This document shows, piece by piece, positions 1 to 11,493 of a stretch of DNA of 64,000 nucleotides. The notes under the pieces are model-generated. The model had not been told where the DNA came from. It saw nothing but the letters and a program-made list of their open reading frames with translations, and did not search any database. Each line of letters opens with the position of its first letter. The stretch's first letter is position 1. The position numbers and the translations under genes are program-made. Source of the stretch: Ischnura elegans (Eukaryota > Arthropoda > Insecta > Odonata > Coenagrionidae); the NCBI RefSeq assembly GCF_921293095.1, contig NC_060248.1, positions 74,469,243-74,533,242 of the forward strand, written 5' to 3'.

Positions 1-532
1 CACCTACAGTAAGTACTAGAAAGTTGTTGAAGCAGATACGATGAAGATAGGGTAGTTTAGGTAGACAATTCATCGGAACTTCTAGCTTTTTTTAAAACGT
101 GTGTCATACCCTCAGTTCTACTTTGACTGTGGTGTAGGAAAGTTAAGTTCTCTTGAGTGCGCAGAATTTGTGAAAGTGACTTGAATTTGTTTGTGGAGCG
201 TAGAGATTTCAAACTTCCACTTGCCTGTAAGTACGTTTTTGAATAAATCCCCGAACATCTTTTTCAAAATAGTTATTTTAATTTATATTACTAATTTTTG
301 CTGAAAATTTTCTTAGCATTCCTTTCCTAACTAAAATAAATTAAAGCTTAAATTATCAAATGACACTGTTTAAATTCCAATCGATACGACATATACAATA
401 TGTTGGAAGTAAGGAAATAAAACTTTGTAGGGTTCACTGTTATTTAATTATGGGCACGACCCGGGTTTCGTAACTTGGTTACATCGTCAGGTCATCGTCA
501 ACCTGACAACTTTCTAGTACTTACTGTAGGTG
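1..532. repeat. 27-bp perfect inverted repeat (1-27 / 506-532)
   Basis: Bases 1-27 are the exact reverse complement of 506-532. The left arm starts at the window edge, so the unit may be longer. The right arm lies next to a hammerhead-like core (452-490, minus strand). The arms cross, rather than nest with, a second inverted pair (75-124 / 719-768). This looks like a rearranged Penelope-type terminal region. Confidence 0.75.
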
Positions 533-768
533 CCGAACATGAGATTGTCACGCGATCCATAATTTTCGTCCATAAAATTTAGATTATTTAGTTGCCATCA
601 GATGTTATGCCCTAGCTTCATGATTAGTAGTTATGTTAAGTTACTGAACACTGTATTATTAGCCATATTTATGAACATTATTCTCTGCTTCTCAAGAAGA
701 AAACATTTTATGGATATAAAGTAGAACTGAGGGTATGATACACATTTTTAAAAAGCTAGAAGTTCCCG
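75..768. repeat. About 50-bp imperfect inverted repeat (75-124 / 719-768)
   Basis: The segment 75-124 is repeated as its reverse complement at about 719-768, with a few substitutions and a length difference in the A/T run. The 594 bases between hold the hammerhead-like core and AT-rich DNA with no ORF. It probably marks the edges of a foldback or Penelope-derived insertion. Confidence 0.6.
452..490 (-). ncRNA. Hammerhead-ribozyme-like core
   Basis: On the minus strand the order is CTGACGA, one T, a 5-bp stem (GTAAC, CAA loop, GTTAC), GAAA, then CCCGGG and TC. This is the hammerhead core order CUGANGA - stem II - GAAA - stem III - UH, with a self-complementary stem III as in dimer-forming hammerheads of Penelope-like elements. 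Stem I is weak: only two pairs can be seen. Cleavage activity is inference. Confidence 0.5.
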
Positions 769-2687
769 TGGAAATACCCCCGTTAAGACGGTCAAAGGCT
801 CCACTCCGCGGTGTCATAAAACGACCGTTTTCGAAGTAGAATCCTGAGGGTCAGGGATCGGAGAGTGAAGAAGGTATAAGGGTCTCAGCTGGTATCTTTC
901 TGGTAGGTCTTTTTGTATGAGTCCCAGGAAAACAACTCACTTTTTCGAGGTTTGAACGCTTTTAATAGAAGTATGGTCTTCGATCGTATCCAAAGAAAAC
1001 GGAATCAACTTCGATGAAACTTGCAAGTACATCGCATAAAAAACCTCCACTGTCTTCACCATAGACCATTTGAGAATCGGTGTCTTGAAGAAAAACATAA
1101 AAACGGTGAATGGTGAGCGTTAAAACCCATACAGCTTCAATAACCTTACCGCGTCGCGGCTAATCCAACTCCCGACGCGCGGAGACGAACCCTGCCGCGC
1201 GGTCGAAAAATCAATGTCATTTCCGGCGACGCAAACTTATTTCAAAGAAAACTGCATAAAAACCTTAAGAAATCTTCAACAAATGCTCTCATATAAGTTA
1301 CTCCGCGCGACCTTGCCGAAAACCTATTTGAAACTCTACCTAAATGTAAAACTTTGTCGAAAAACAGTATCCGCCATTTTGTTACTGCACGGTAAGAATT
1401 TCTGGACAGTATTCTTTAAGATTACGGAAAATTAAAGAAAAAACACCATGCCAACAGATTATGTGGTTTTTTATTTCGCAAGAATCCACCCATAACTTCA
1501 CCATCCACTTACTTTGGAAGATTTTCAGAGAAAATTGAAGACGGGCGTTTTTATGGAAATTTGCTCACGTTTGAGCCTCTGTATCTCAGTAACGGGTAGG
1601 ATCTATGCCAATTGAAGTGCATATCCATAAATTTCAATCATTTCTGAGTATACCTGCGAAGTTTCAAGTTTGTAACTCAAAAAAAGCCATTTTGTAATTT
1701 TGTCCGGCTTTTTCCGATTTCCGCCCACTGTGCGCCGGTTGGCTTATGGGAACTTTAACGAGAGGAAAGCGCAGCTACTGTAATTCTCATACCAACAATT
1801 GATCGCAAAAAGTGAAACAGACGAAAGTCAAAATTGAAAAAAATCGAGTTGGAGAGTGGTGAAAGAATTGTTTACGTTTGTTTTGAAGTGATGGTTAGCT
1901 TTGAAAACGAAGATGACGCCAATATTTTCGGTTTTAATCGTTGACGATCTTATGGTCAATCATCAGTGTGTCGTTAAAATAAAAATACTCGCCTCGATTT
2001 GTGAATATTTGGCAAGTACAAGTGTTAATTGTATGAGTGCAAGAAATAGTGGTAAATTAACCTTGTTTGTGCTTATTATTCGAGAACGAAGATTCTCATT
2101 TGTATAATGAAACCAATTGAAATGGTTTTCTATTGAGTACGCCACCAGAGCGATTTTAGGAGCATTTTGAGGCTACAATTTAATCATAATGACGATAAAT
2201 TTTAATCATACTTTTGCAGTAAGATATATCTTCTTAGCGTTAGTATGGCCCCTACGCTAATTTATTATCATCTCTGTGTTCCCTACGGAATTAGGAACAA
2301 CTTGAAATTTGTGAATAATCAAAGCCTTTACCGTTTTCAAAGTACTCACCATGGCCATAATTTAAATAACAGAATTTCTAACCAACCACCGTCTAATAGA
2401 AAAATTCATCAGTGTTCATTAAAACGATAACGAGGCTTCTGTCACAATGATGTCATTGTTATGATCAATTCATGGTAATTCCTTTGATGATTTTTGTGTT
2501 TATATAGAGCATTTTCAGTTTTATTAAAATTTTCACAATGAGGAGGTATATTCAGCCATGTGCCACTCGTGTTACAGACACGAAAAGAATTGAGCCATAT
2601 AATTGTCAGCTAGCAGCAGATATTTCATAACTTTAAATTATCTCATCTTTTTTATGATTATATATATATACTGTTAACCCTTAGGCT
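769..2687. other. Non-coding stretch with one dispersed-repeat tail
   Basis: No supported gene. The part at about 1570-1745 resembles 30285-30470: both pass through a run of A's (CTCAAAAAAA), a T-rich tract ending TTTTCGATT or similar, and close with CCCACTGTGC followed by CCGGT. This suggests a shared repeat end of unknown class. Short ORFs at 1214-1435 and 1901-2107 look like chance. Confidence 0.5.
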
Positions 2688-4035
2688 GCGGGAACGTTTT
2701 TAAACGTTCTGCATGGTGAGTGCGGGAAAAACGTATTTCTACGTTTGACCAGATTTTCTTACCACTGGCAGACTTCCCTTAGGATTTTATTGCCATCCTT
2801 TCCGCGGTTGCTTGAACTCGGCCCAACCTAGAGGCAGAGAGTACAAAGGCGTCTTTCGAGGACTAGGTACCCTCACCACGGGGAGCGCTACCCAGATTAT
2901 CCCTCTCCCAGAGAGAGAGGTCTCTCTGCTCTCCGCGGCACATTCACGAAGAAAACAATTCCAATGAATCCTTACATTTCCTAGGAATTTTTTAATCTTG
3001 TCATTGTCCATTAGCCGGGGAGACTTATTTGAAAGCATTGGTTATTCTTTCTTATACTTTCGGTGGTGGGTCTGTCGCACCTGCGTAATTACCAAGGACA
3101 TTTCTTTCCTTTGAGTATTATAATCTCGTTCTGGATTTCCCAACGAATGGGTTTCCCTTCGAATATCCCGTCTTTTCCACATGCTCTATTGATCTTTGCT
3201 CAGTTTTTCTAGAGTTTCGGTGGTGTACGTTTGCTCCTAATCAAGTACCTACTCGAGTGACTACATTTTGTGAATCTCTTCATTTATTTTCACTATGGAT
3301 AGTGAAAATTTGCCATCTAGGCCAAAAAGGAGAAAGGTTTGTCTTGTAGATGTTCTCAATATTTTATTCGACTCTGATTGTAAGAGTGAGGACGGAAAAT
3401 TTTCCGATGTGTCTGTGTCTACCAGGGATACTGAGACGGATGAGGATGATGCAAATTATTCCGGCGATGGTGGTCCATTCAATTTGGCTGAAGACATTGA
3501 ATCCGCATCATCTTCTTGGTCCAGGACTGATGATTTTACTCGTCAGATTTTCCAGTTCGACAGCTCCTCATCTGGAGTAATATCGGACCACCTTCATGAG
3601 AATGCCTATTATAACCTTTATTATCCATTATCTTTACCTACCGCATCCAAACATACGTTCCAAATGCTCCCCAAAGTTCAAATCGGCTGAAATATGGTTG
3701 AAATGTTGAGGAATATGGTTAAAAATCAATGGATTTTTTTACTGTTTGATATCAAATCGCTCATAAAAATATCATGCTGGCCAAATTTGAGGAAAAAAAT
3801 TCATTTACATTCAATTTAGAAAAAGTAACGTTCAAATATTTTAATTCCAATTATGATTCTTAGAAAGGGCTCAATTGTATTCATGGTCTGTCGTCAGGGG
3901 GTAGGGTGGGTAGTCCCGGATTATGAGGGTCCACTACCTGCTAGACACACGCCCGGGGTCGACGGAAAAATATCTTCCCCGTTCATGTCCCGCACACAGT
4001 GGCAGAAAAATTTTGACGCTCCCGCAGCTAAAGGG
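2688..4035 (+). mobile_element. piggyBac-type DNA element, 1.35 kb, TTAA target duplication
   Basis: TTAA at 2684-2687 and at 4036-4039 flanks an element that begins CCCTTAGGCTGCGGGAACG and ends with its near-complement (CGCTCCCGCAGCTAAAGGG). TTAA duplication plus CCCTT termini is diagnostic of the piggyBac superfamily. The element is far shorter than an autonomous copy and holds only a 131-codon ORF at 3295-3690, so it is a deletion derivative. Confidence 0.8.
3295..3690 (+). CDS. Truncated acidic ORF, probable piggyBac transposase N-terminus
   Basis: A 131-aa ORF starts with ATG inside the TTAA-flanked element. The N-terminus is basic (PKRRK, a possible nuclear localisation signal), followed by a long Asp/Glu/Ser-rich stretch (about residues 25-75). 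piggyBac transposases typically begin with an acidic, poorly conserved region before the DDD catalytic core. No catalytic core is present: the reading frame stops at 3690, and the next 350 bases lead straight to the 3' terminal repeat. The assignment rests on position and composition, not on a conserved domain. As it stands it cannot encode a functional transposase. Confidence 0.45.
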   Translation: MDSENLPSRPKRRKVCLVDVLNILFDSDCKSEDGKFSDVSVSTRDTETDEDDANYSGDGGPFNLAEDIESASSSWSRTDDFTRQIFQFDSSSSGVISDHLHENAYYNLYYPLSLPTASKHTFQMLPKVQIG

Positions 4036-4039
4036 TTAA

Positions 4040-4893
4040 GAAGCAATATGTTTCATGAAATCCATAATCTCTGGCAAATAAATTTTCAATAAGGGTCAGA
4101 ACTAAGTTTAAATTTCTTCATTAGAGAGACCAAAATCTATTGCATGACACCAAGTAGCCCTTACCATTGAAGTATAAAGTGAAACATATTTTGATACTGG
4201 CTGTCAATAGTGTAGTTGATATTGTAATAGGGATGACTGTGAGTCTTTATGGTAATGCCATTGAGAATGTATTCATTGCCATTTTAAATTGAATGGATGT
4301 TCAGAAATCACTGATTATGAACATAGCTTCACAGTCTAAAATTAAAATTAGAGAAGAATGAATAAAGTTTGAATAACTTATGCGTAACCCTACCACAGTT
4401 ACTTCATGGGCTCCTGCTATCCAATTATTAAATAAATGTACAGTTTGCAGCAAACCTTTCATACTTTACCAGCAGGCTGCATGTTGTTATAAAAATATGC
4501 ATCTGTAACAAATATTGCAACTCTTTTTGGCTCATAGCTTGGGATGGGGGATCTATTCTTTATGTTAATACTATTTTTGCAAACCTTGTGTAAGAATAAG
4601 TTTTAAGTGCTAACATAACTAACTTCATATCTAATCAACAGCAATGGCTTGTATTGTATTTAAGATTTAAGGAAAGGAGATGGGGTGCAAAGATATTAAA
4701 GTTGCTGGGTTCAATTTATAAAAAATCTGTCGAAAAACATATCTAATCAGAATGAAAGCATTAAATTTCAACTCTCAGTGGTGTTTATGAATACTATACT
4801 ATACATGTGATAGATATTTTCTTTTATTCTCAGCGCACAAAATATGAAGCTTTCATTGAACATGTTTTAAATATTTAGCAGAGTACTAAATTA
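4040..4893. other. AT-rich non-coding DNA
   Basis: No ORF of interest, no repeat recognised and no RNA gene seen. Confidence 0.5.
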
Positions 4894-4901
4894 TACAAAG
4901 A

Positions 4902-5077
4902 CAGTAGTGGATCCAGGATAGGGACAAGGGGGTTGGACTAGGTGAGGTTAAAATTCCAGCTGTAGTGGGGGTTGGAAATAAACCACCATTCTATCTAGTG
5001 TAAAGTGGATGGTACCCAAGGGGAGCAAATTGGATACCCTCCTTAGCCCCCTCCCCCCCCCCATGTATCCGTCACTG
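4902..5077 (-). mobile_element. hAT-type short element (MITE)
   Basis: The left end CAGTAGTGGATCC mirrors the right end GGATCC-like ...GTATCCGTCACTG. Flanks TACAAAGA (4894-4901) and TACAAATA (5078-5085) form an 8-bp duplication with one mismatch, the hAT size. It is related in reverse orientation to the element at 11336-11485 (shared TTAGCCCC, AAAATTCCA and TGGATAC blocks). It is non-coding. Confidence 0.7.
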
Positions 5078-5085
5078 TACAAATA

Positions 5086-6086
5086 TACTGTTATTTATAT
5101 AGCATTTAAAGAATTTATTTGTATCAAATGCAAAGCGTAAGGATTCCATCATGATGACTCCTTCATTGCAACTGTCTTTTTGGGATATGGGTTTTCAATG
5201 GAATTATGTTGTTACATGTTGTCACAGTAAGTAATATTTTTTACTACCTACTTCTGGGGTAATCCTTATGAATGCTGTACCAAGTAATCTCTGAATGCAC
5301 CACACTGACATCACTCACTTATAATTAATACATGTGCTTCGATTATCATAAATGCAATAATATGACTTCCTCACAGAATTTTATCGTACCATGTTCTATT
5401 TATGAAGTGATTATAGGAGCAATTTCCCTTACATCCACTCCACTTTCACAAATCTATTAAGAAAATTTGCCTTTGTGACATGAACATAGACTGTTTCTCA
5501 TTACATATGTTGCAGCTATGCATGTTAAAATATATCTCTAGTGATGCAGATCGGAGCGAGACAGATGAGACAGAGATAATCCTTGGAATAAATAAAAAGA
5601 GGAGAATTAAAGGGATAATCACAGTACCAAAGTGCAAATAGAAGTCTGGTTAAGACATATGGAGTAAGGTTTGCTATGGAACTGGTATTTTTGACCCAGA
5701 AGGAGGATAAGAATAGAGGTATACAGGAATGTATAGATAATATTGACAGGAAAAGGAAGTAGGAAGTGATAAGTGAGGTGAGGGAATAATTGCAGGAGAT
5801 GAATTAGATATAAATGATGTAGATGAAGTGTATATCAAGCTTGAAATGCTGACAACAGTGATTAAGGTAAGGATTTTGAGTAACAAGCAAGGGCAGGGAG
5901 ACAATGGTTCTGGAATAAATGGAATAACCATGTATGTTACAAAAAACTATGTCAACCTTAATGAGTAGATCACTTCTAACAGTAAGTAATGGAATGAGAT
6001 ATCTAGTCATGCATTATTATTAGTGTTGATGATATTATACCTAATAGATTTTTTGAACGTATGTACTCATTAGTGACAGTTCAATG
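5086..6086. other. AT-rich non-coding DNA
   Basis: Only short chance ORFs. No supported feature. Confidence 0.5.
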
Positions 6087-6268
6087 GATGGAGCATGAAA
6101 AAATTAATAAAAGCTACGTATGGGATTGACATCCCAAGAAACTAACGAGTGTACCAGATATGTGATATAAATTGGCTGATGGAGCATGAAAAAATTAATA
6201 AAAGCTACGTATGGGATTGACATCCCAAGAAACTAACGAGTGTACCAGATATGTGATATAAATTGGCT
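6087..6268. repeat. Perfect 91-bp tandem duplication
   Basis: Bases 6087-6177 are repeated exactly at 6178-6268. Both copies begin GATGGAGCATG and end AAATTGGCTG. There is no divergence, so the duplication is recent or an assembly artefact. Confidence 0.9.
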
Positions 6269-6407
6269 GTTATAGGAATATGTCTTCACTTATCCTTTGA
6301 AGACTTATTAAACACATTAGTTAGTTAAACGTTGACAAGTAGTAGTAAGGGTTAATATTTTAGGAAGAAACCATACCAAGGATCCCACTTAAGACTTTGA
6401 AAGAGTT

Positions 6408-6494
6408 ATTAGTAAAATTAGACATTGCAATATTTCCACTGATTTTATTATAATAAAACTCAGTGGAAATACTGCAATGTCTAATTTTACTAAT
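6408..6494. repeat. Hairpin-forming near-perfect palindrome (87 bp)
   Basis: The arm 6408-6450 (ATTAGTAAAATTAGAC...) is mirrored at 6451-6494, with about two mismatches and almost no spacer. The sequence could fold into one long hairpin. No ORF. It is probably a small foldback insertion. Confidence 0.8.
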
Positions 6495-6751
6495 ATGAAG
6501 AACTTCACCATATCTTGCTCAATATCATACAAAATACTTTGAAAGAGCTTATCGATGAAAAAATTTCAGTAGTCACTGATTAGCATGGAAAATAATGAAT
6601 GTAATGGTGGTGAATGCAGTCATTTCCTGTAATTTCAACCTCATGAGCAAATACATATGTACACAGACAACAGCTTTCCCCAATTGCAAGCAAGAGTAGC
6701 CCAGCTGGCTCAATATTGTAAGAAATACAACTGACTCTGATTGTTTCAAAC

Positions 6752-7144
6752 ATTCCCTTAGCAGACTATGCTTGAGAACCCCAATAAATATATTCCCTTA
6801 GCAGACAATGCTTAAGAACCTTAAAATAATATTTCTTTGATTAATCTGACTTTGATGTTCCATGAGTCTTCAGGTGCAAGGGTCCAAATTCTCTCCTTGA
6901 ATTAAGGCTCAAATGTGTGGAATAAAATCAAACTTTTTCAGGATAAAGTATCGAATTGTTTACTTTCACCATATTAAAATATTCAAACCTGAAATAAGAT
7001 AAGTATTGGTAACCAAATTGGCACTCTTATATTTTAACATGAGGTATCTAGATGGGCACCACTGATTCTATGGCTCTGAAGCTACTTTTGATGGCAGATG
7101 CACCACTGATTCTATAGCTCTGAAGCTACTTTTGATGGTAGATG
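6752..7144. repeat. Two short direct duplications (40 bp and 44 bp)
   Basis: ATTCCCTTAGCAGAC recurs with a 40-bp period (6752, 6792). CACCACTGATTCTA recurs with a 44-bp period (7057-7100, 7101-7144), with only one or two changes. Together with the 91-bp duplication this makes 6-7.2 kb unusually rich in local duplications. Confidence 0.75.
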
Positions 7145-9074
7145 ATTTGCTAGGAGGTTTTAATAGTACATAACCTATGTTTGGCTACGAACTGCACTTA
7201 GGCAATAAAGTCGCATTTTTTTCCGTTGAAGGCTACACATTAGAACACTCAGAGACGAGAAGACTTCTCTTGCTTACGGTGCCTTTCCAAATCTTTTTCT
7301 ATCAAAATAATGAGAGGTCATTACTTAGTCACAAAAAGTACAATAATTAGTAAACTTCCACTCTAAAGGCTCATTTGCCTAACAAATTCCTTAATATGTC
7401 ATACCATCTCATGAGCAAATCAGTCATTCTTACTTTTTTACCCACACGAGCTGTATTGGTTGCATCAATTTGCCTTTCTCAGCCTCCAAAGAAAACTCAA
7501 ACAGTATCTTGTATACATTACGTACGAAACGTGCAAAATCCTTTCTTTTTCACGCAATCTTTCACTTGCCTCACTTATTCCTACATATTTATCTCCAAGA
7601 AATACCAAGCCGTACACCAGATATTGTTAATGGACTTACCTACAATTTTTTTTGTAGTACTTTGACAAACATATCTTTTGGAAAAAGAAATACGAAAATA
7701 CTTTCACCTCATAACATATATCCTCACAATTAATTATAAATTCTATAGTGACATCAAATGCTAGTAAATCAGAATGCAATCAGTAAGTACGATCTTTTTC
7801 TCTCTTTCGATTGCCAAATAGGTACGAAACTTGGCTGTTCTTCTAATTCAAACTGTCTTTGTAAACACCGACACATTTTTAATTCGTTGATGAAGTCAGC
7901 AAAACCAGGTAATAACAGATTTCTATACCTACACTCCTGTTACACCTCCTTCTTTCTCTCCGATATGTAATTCTAATATTTTTCATCATCTCACTTGGCT
8001 GGCACAAATCATAACAAACTCCTACACCGGCACAAATATTGCATAACTTCAACATTTTCAGGGGTTTGGCACACGATCTCCGACTGCAGTCCATAGAATA
8101 GACAATATTATTTATTGGATGGTGATTATTATCAAACTTGAGATGTTTGTAAGGATTTCGTAGCGTATACCGTAGAATACGTCGAATAGCATGAAAACAG
8201 TGGTCCGTTCCGGATATATCACCGGTCTTATGGAAATATTTCACTTATTAAATTGCTAGTATGGTGCTAAAAATATTGGAAATTGATTGCTGATATCGTA
8301 GATACGGATAAAAACGGAGGATGCTGCGCTTGGTCGATTATTTCTTCCGTATATTATCGTAGGGTACTTCAGCATTTCAAAACATCCGCCATTTTCAACT
8401 TAATAAACTTCACGTTAACCTTTTACCCAAGGGAAATCCATGGTTTAGCTTGACTACCACTTTAACGCTCAGATTTGGCTTAACCATCGATTATAAAACA
8501 GAATTCTGGGACTTAACCGACGCTTAGCTTAAACTCCAGTTTAACCAGACATTATAAAACCGGCCCCTAGTGTATCTACTCCCGATTTTGTTATGTCAGA
8601 AAAAGGTATCATTTCTGGCTTTCTTTCATCTCCACTACATTCATCATTTTTTTGTTATAGTTCGTGGTTGATATCATAAACACAAATTTATTCTTTCTTG
8701 GAGTGTATGACGCAAGAAACAGGTCTTGCAGCAATCAAATGAACTGGATTTCTTATTTTTTTGTTTCAACGAAAAAAAGTAGGTAACTCCCGCTTATTTT
8801 TCCGAATTGTTCCAATCACGGCAGGTCGGAATTTGAAGAGTTCATTTACTAAACAAAAACTGGGAAATAAATTATCAATCGAAATATTTCTACCAGTACT
8901 GCCGATGGGGAGCATTAACTCTTCACGATATCAGAAGGGCTGTTGTTGACCGAAAACGATCCATCAGGTGGTTTACCAGCATACACTTCAAAGTTCCAAG
9001 TATAAAATATTCTAGCATCTACCTACCAAAGCAAAATTTTTTATCACGTATTTGTTGGGCATACTTGGGATTTA
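7145..9074. other. Non-coding; possible degenerate element near 8430-8568
   Basis: No supported gene. At 8430-8568 the minus strand begins GGGGCCGGTTTTATAATG and contains several GGTTAA/GCTTAA motifs, the look of a worn short element, but no matching opposite end was found. ORFs at 7375-8244 have no recognisable domain. Confidence 0.35.
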
Positions 9075-9365
9075 TTGCTAGAATGTGATAAGACCTCGAA
9101 AATTCACAATTTTCTCATAAATGGTAGTGTATTCACCAATAATGTAAGAGCTTTTACGATTGTCAAATTTTTCAAATATCTCATGACAACAGCTATCGTA
9201 TCATTTTTTGTCTTCTTTGCTGTTATTATTTGTATTTTCTATAATTTTCGCAAGCAAAAAATCACTGCTAGCATGCTGAAACAGAATACTCACGGTTTTT
9301 TGGCGGAACTGGCGCAGTTGAAACTTCAGCGAGAAGAGCACCTCCAATATCTGCGCACACTCTAG
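9075..9365 (+). CDS. Small hypothetical ORF with one membrane segment
   Basis: A 96-codon ORF has one strongly hydrophobic stretch (about residues 38-57, TTAIVSFFVFFAVIICIFYN) followed by a charged, leucine-rich tail (FLAELAQLKLQREEHLQYL) that could form a short helix. I do not recognise a family. There is no intron signal, homologous copy or neighbouring gene in the window to support expression, and an ORF this size can arise by chance in AT-rich DNA. It is recorded because a membrane segment followed by an amphipathic tail is more structured than most random ORFs here. Confidence 0.2.
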   Translation: MLECDKTSKIHNFLINGSVFTNNVRAFTIVKFFKYLMTTAIVSFFVFFAVIICIFYNFRKQKITASMLKQNTHGFLAELAQLKLQREEHLQYLRTL

Positions 9366-9716
9366 TCAGAATGACCGTGTCCTCCGAATTTTATGGCCGA
9401 CGAGTGGCGATGTGAATACACTTTTCGAAAAGAGGTGTAATTATAACGAACCGTAACTTATAACATTGTGTGAAATCAATACAAGTAGCTTACTTTGTGT
9501 CAACTATAGCGCGCTTGTAATTACAGTAAGAGGAGCAACAATGGCTTCTCAGACACACTCACATGTAAATAGTTTTGACTTTCGAAATATCAAGCCGATT
9601 AGGCAGAAAAAGAACCTTTACTAGGAGTATAGTGTTAGAGGTTATCCATAACAGCCTACATTGTGTCTATACAGGCAATCAGAGAAAAATAATAGGCTAA
9701 GGGTAAGAATCAAAAA

Positions 9717-9952
9717 TGTAACGCGAGCACTCGCGATGAGCCTGAGGGGCTCACACCGCGTGCATACGAAGCAAAAGTATCATATTCCAACCTTATGATA
9801 GGTTGATCGGGATATTGTGCGCATGTAAAATGTAGCCAAAAGAGTAAGGAAAAGGTAGAGAAAATCTAAGCGCATTATTGAGAATTTGTCAAGAACTATT
9901 AAGAAAATATCAACAATGTGAGCCTGTCAGGCTCAGCGCGAGTTCCGGAGGG
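9717..9952. mobile_element. Possible small piggyBac-like MITE with subterminal hairpins
   Basis: The right end reads GGCTCAGCGCGAGTTCCGGAGGG followed by TTAA (9953-9956). The left end has a matching inverted block (ACTCGCGATGAGCCTGAGG at about 9729). Each end carries a GAGCC...GGCTC hairpin. The outermost left bases are degenerate (GTAACGCGAG instead of TTAACCC), so the class is tentative. Confidence 0.4.
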
Positions 9953-10318
9953 TTAAATATGGATTATTACTACCTTATCAAACGAAGGAACCTTTCCGAC
10001 CTTAGACAATTTCAATAAGTGATTATTAAGAGATGTTTCCGTGACCTCTGTGACTCATACTTGCATTGGTAATCACAGACGATGTAAAACTCCTATCCTC
10101 TCGTGTAGAAACTAGGTCCCCGTGACGTCACGTGGAGTGGAGTCGCATGGGCGCAAATCTGGCCTTTTTAAAAAACGGTTAAAATTGACCATTGCCATTC
10201 GTCTAAACTGGGGTTTCTAAAACAAAATAATTTGTATATTATTATGAAAGCACTAATGGTGGGTAACGAATAGCAATCAATGCATTTCGTTTTCCTTGAT
10301 GAAGGAAACTACCCTATT
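9953..10318 (+). repeat. Dispersed repeat R, copy A
   Basis: About 365 bp, similar along its whole length to 17369-17734. Both start at TTAAATA.GGATTATTA and end at GAAGGAAACTACCCTATT. No coding frame. Both contain GTGACGTCACGTGGAGTGG. Confidence 0.8.
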
Positions 10319-11327
10319 TGCTTTTGGTCGCGCAGTCGCGAAAATACCTCGATAAAAATACCAATTCTATGAATAATTTCCACAAAATCATAACCGCAGA
10401 GTGGGAGAAAAGAGCGATCATTTTATTTTTGCCCCTTAGGCGACGAATAGAAAAACTTAGTCGCGACGAGAGCACATACTCTGATTTGATCAACTAGACT
10501 TTCATCCATAGAAGACATGGTATATTACTGTCGTTTGCTTTCAACTTAAATAAAATTTATGCTTGCAAAGAACATAAAAATAAACTTACTTTTTTAATTT
10601 GGGAAGCACTCATCACCTTTCCCAAAGCAATGACGTGCGAAAAAATTCATGCGAAATGTCTACCTGCGAAAAAATCATTTTCAAGAATGCACATTAAGAT
10701 GTAGAAATGCTGGTTTGTGCACAGGCCCTCTCTTCTGCATGGCAATGGTCTTCATGGGTCAATGCTTCGTGTCCCCACGCCAGTGAATATAAATTACGAG
10801 ACGGGTATGGGGCCTAAGTAGGCTGCTTACCAGCGGAGAGTAATGGGCCATGCCGAGAGAAATCAATCAGATTGAACCGGTTCGTATGGATAAAACAGCT
10901 GCGATAACCCGATAATCCGACTTCATTCGCCTGTTGTTATAAATTTTACGTCGTTTTTTATCTTTCTGGAGTTAGATGCATTTATCATTATCACAAACTA
11001 CTGTCACTCAACGTTACGACACGAAATGGTGAAATATGGGCCTTGCTGCCTTAACCTGTGACATCGACTAAGATGTCAGACTTAGGTTGCCTCGTTGTTC
11101 ATAAACTTAAAATTAGTTGACAGGATTGGAATATAAATTCCGAAATATCTTCTCGATTGAAGATAACCCGGCCGAAATTAATTGCAAAACTGACATCGAG
11201 GACCCGCAATTTACAGACATGTTTCGAGGTCAACGACGAGATAAATTATATTTTACTCACACATTAGTCGGAGGAAATAATTTTGGCCGCGAAAATGTGG
11301 AATTCATTCAAGAGAACTATGATGTTA
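10319..11327. other. Non-coding DNA
   Basis: No supported feature. The 83-codon ORF at 11117-11368 runs into the hAT element at 11336 and has no recognisable domain. Confidence 0.5.
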
Positions 11328-11335
11328 TGTGTAAG

Positions 11336-11485
11336 CAGTGGCGGATCTATGGGGGGGGGGGGCTATAGCCCCTTTGAGTATCCAATTTACATAAGATAAA
11401 ATGGTGATATATTTCCGACTCCCACTACTGATGGAATTTTAACCCCCTCTTAGCCCCTCTTGTCCTTATCCTGGATCCGCAACTG
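11336..11485 (+). mobile_element. hAT-type MITE, perfect 8-bp TSD
   Basis: The element starts CAGTGGCGGATC and ends GGATCCGCAACTG. It is flanked by identical TGTGTAAG copies at 11328-11335 and 11486-11493. The 150-bp body includes a poly-G run and TTAGCCCC blocks shared with 4902-5077. Confidence 0.85.
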
Positions 11486-11493
11486 TGTGTAAG

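Noticed and set aside
6087-7144. CRISPR array
   Set aside because: Duplications are only two units each with no regular spacers; the organism is eukaryotic.
7879-8244. 121-codon minus ORF with several cysteines
   Set aside because: Cysteine spacing does not fit a known zinc-binding pattern and no homology is evident.
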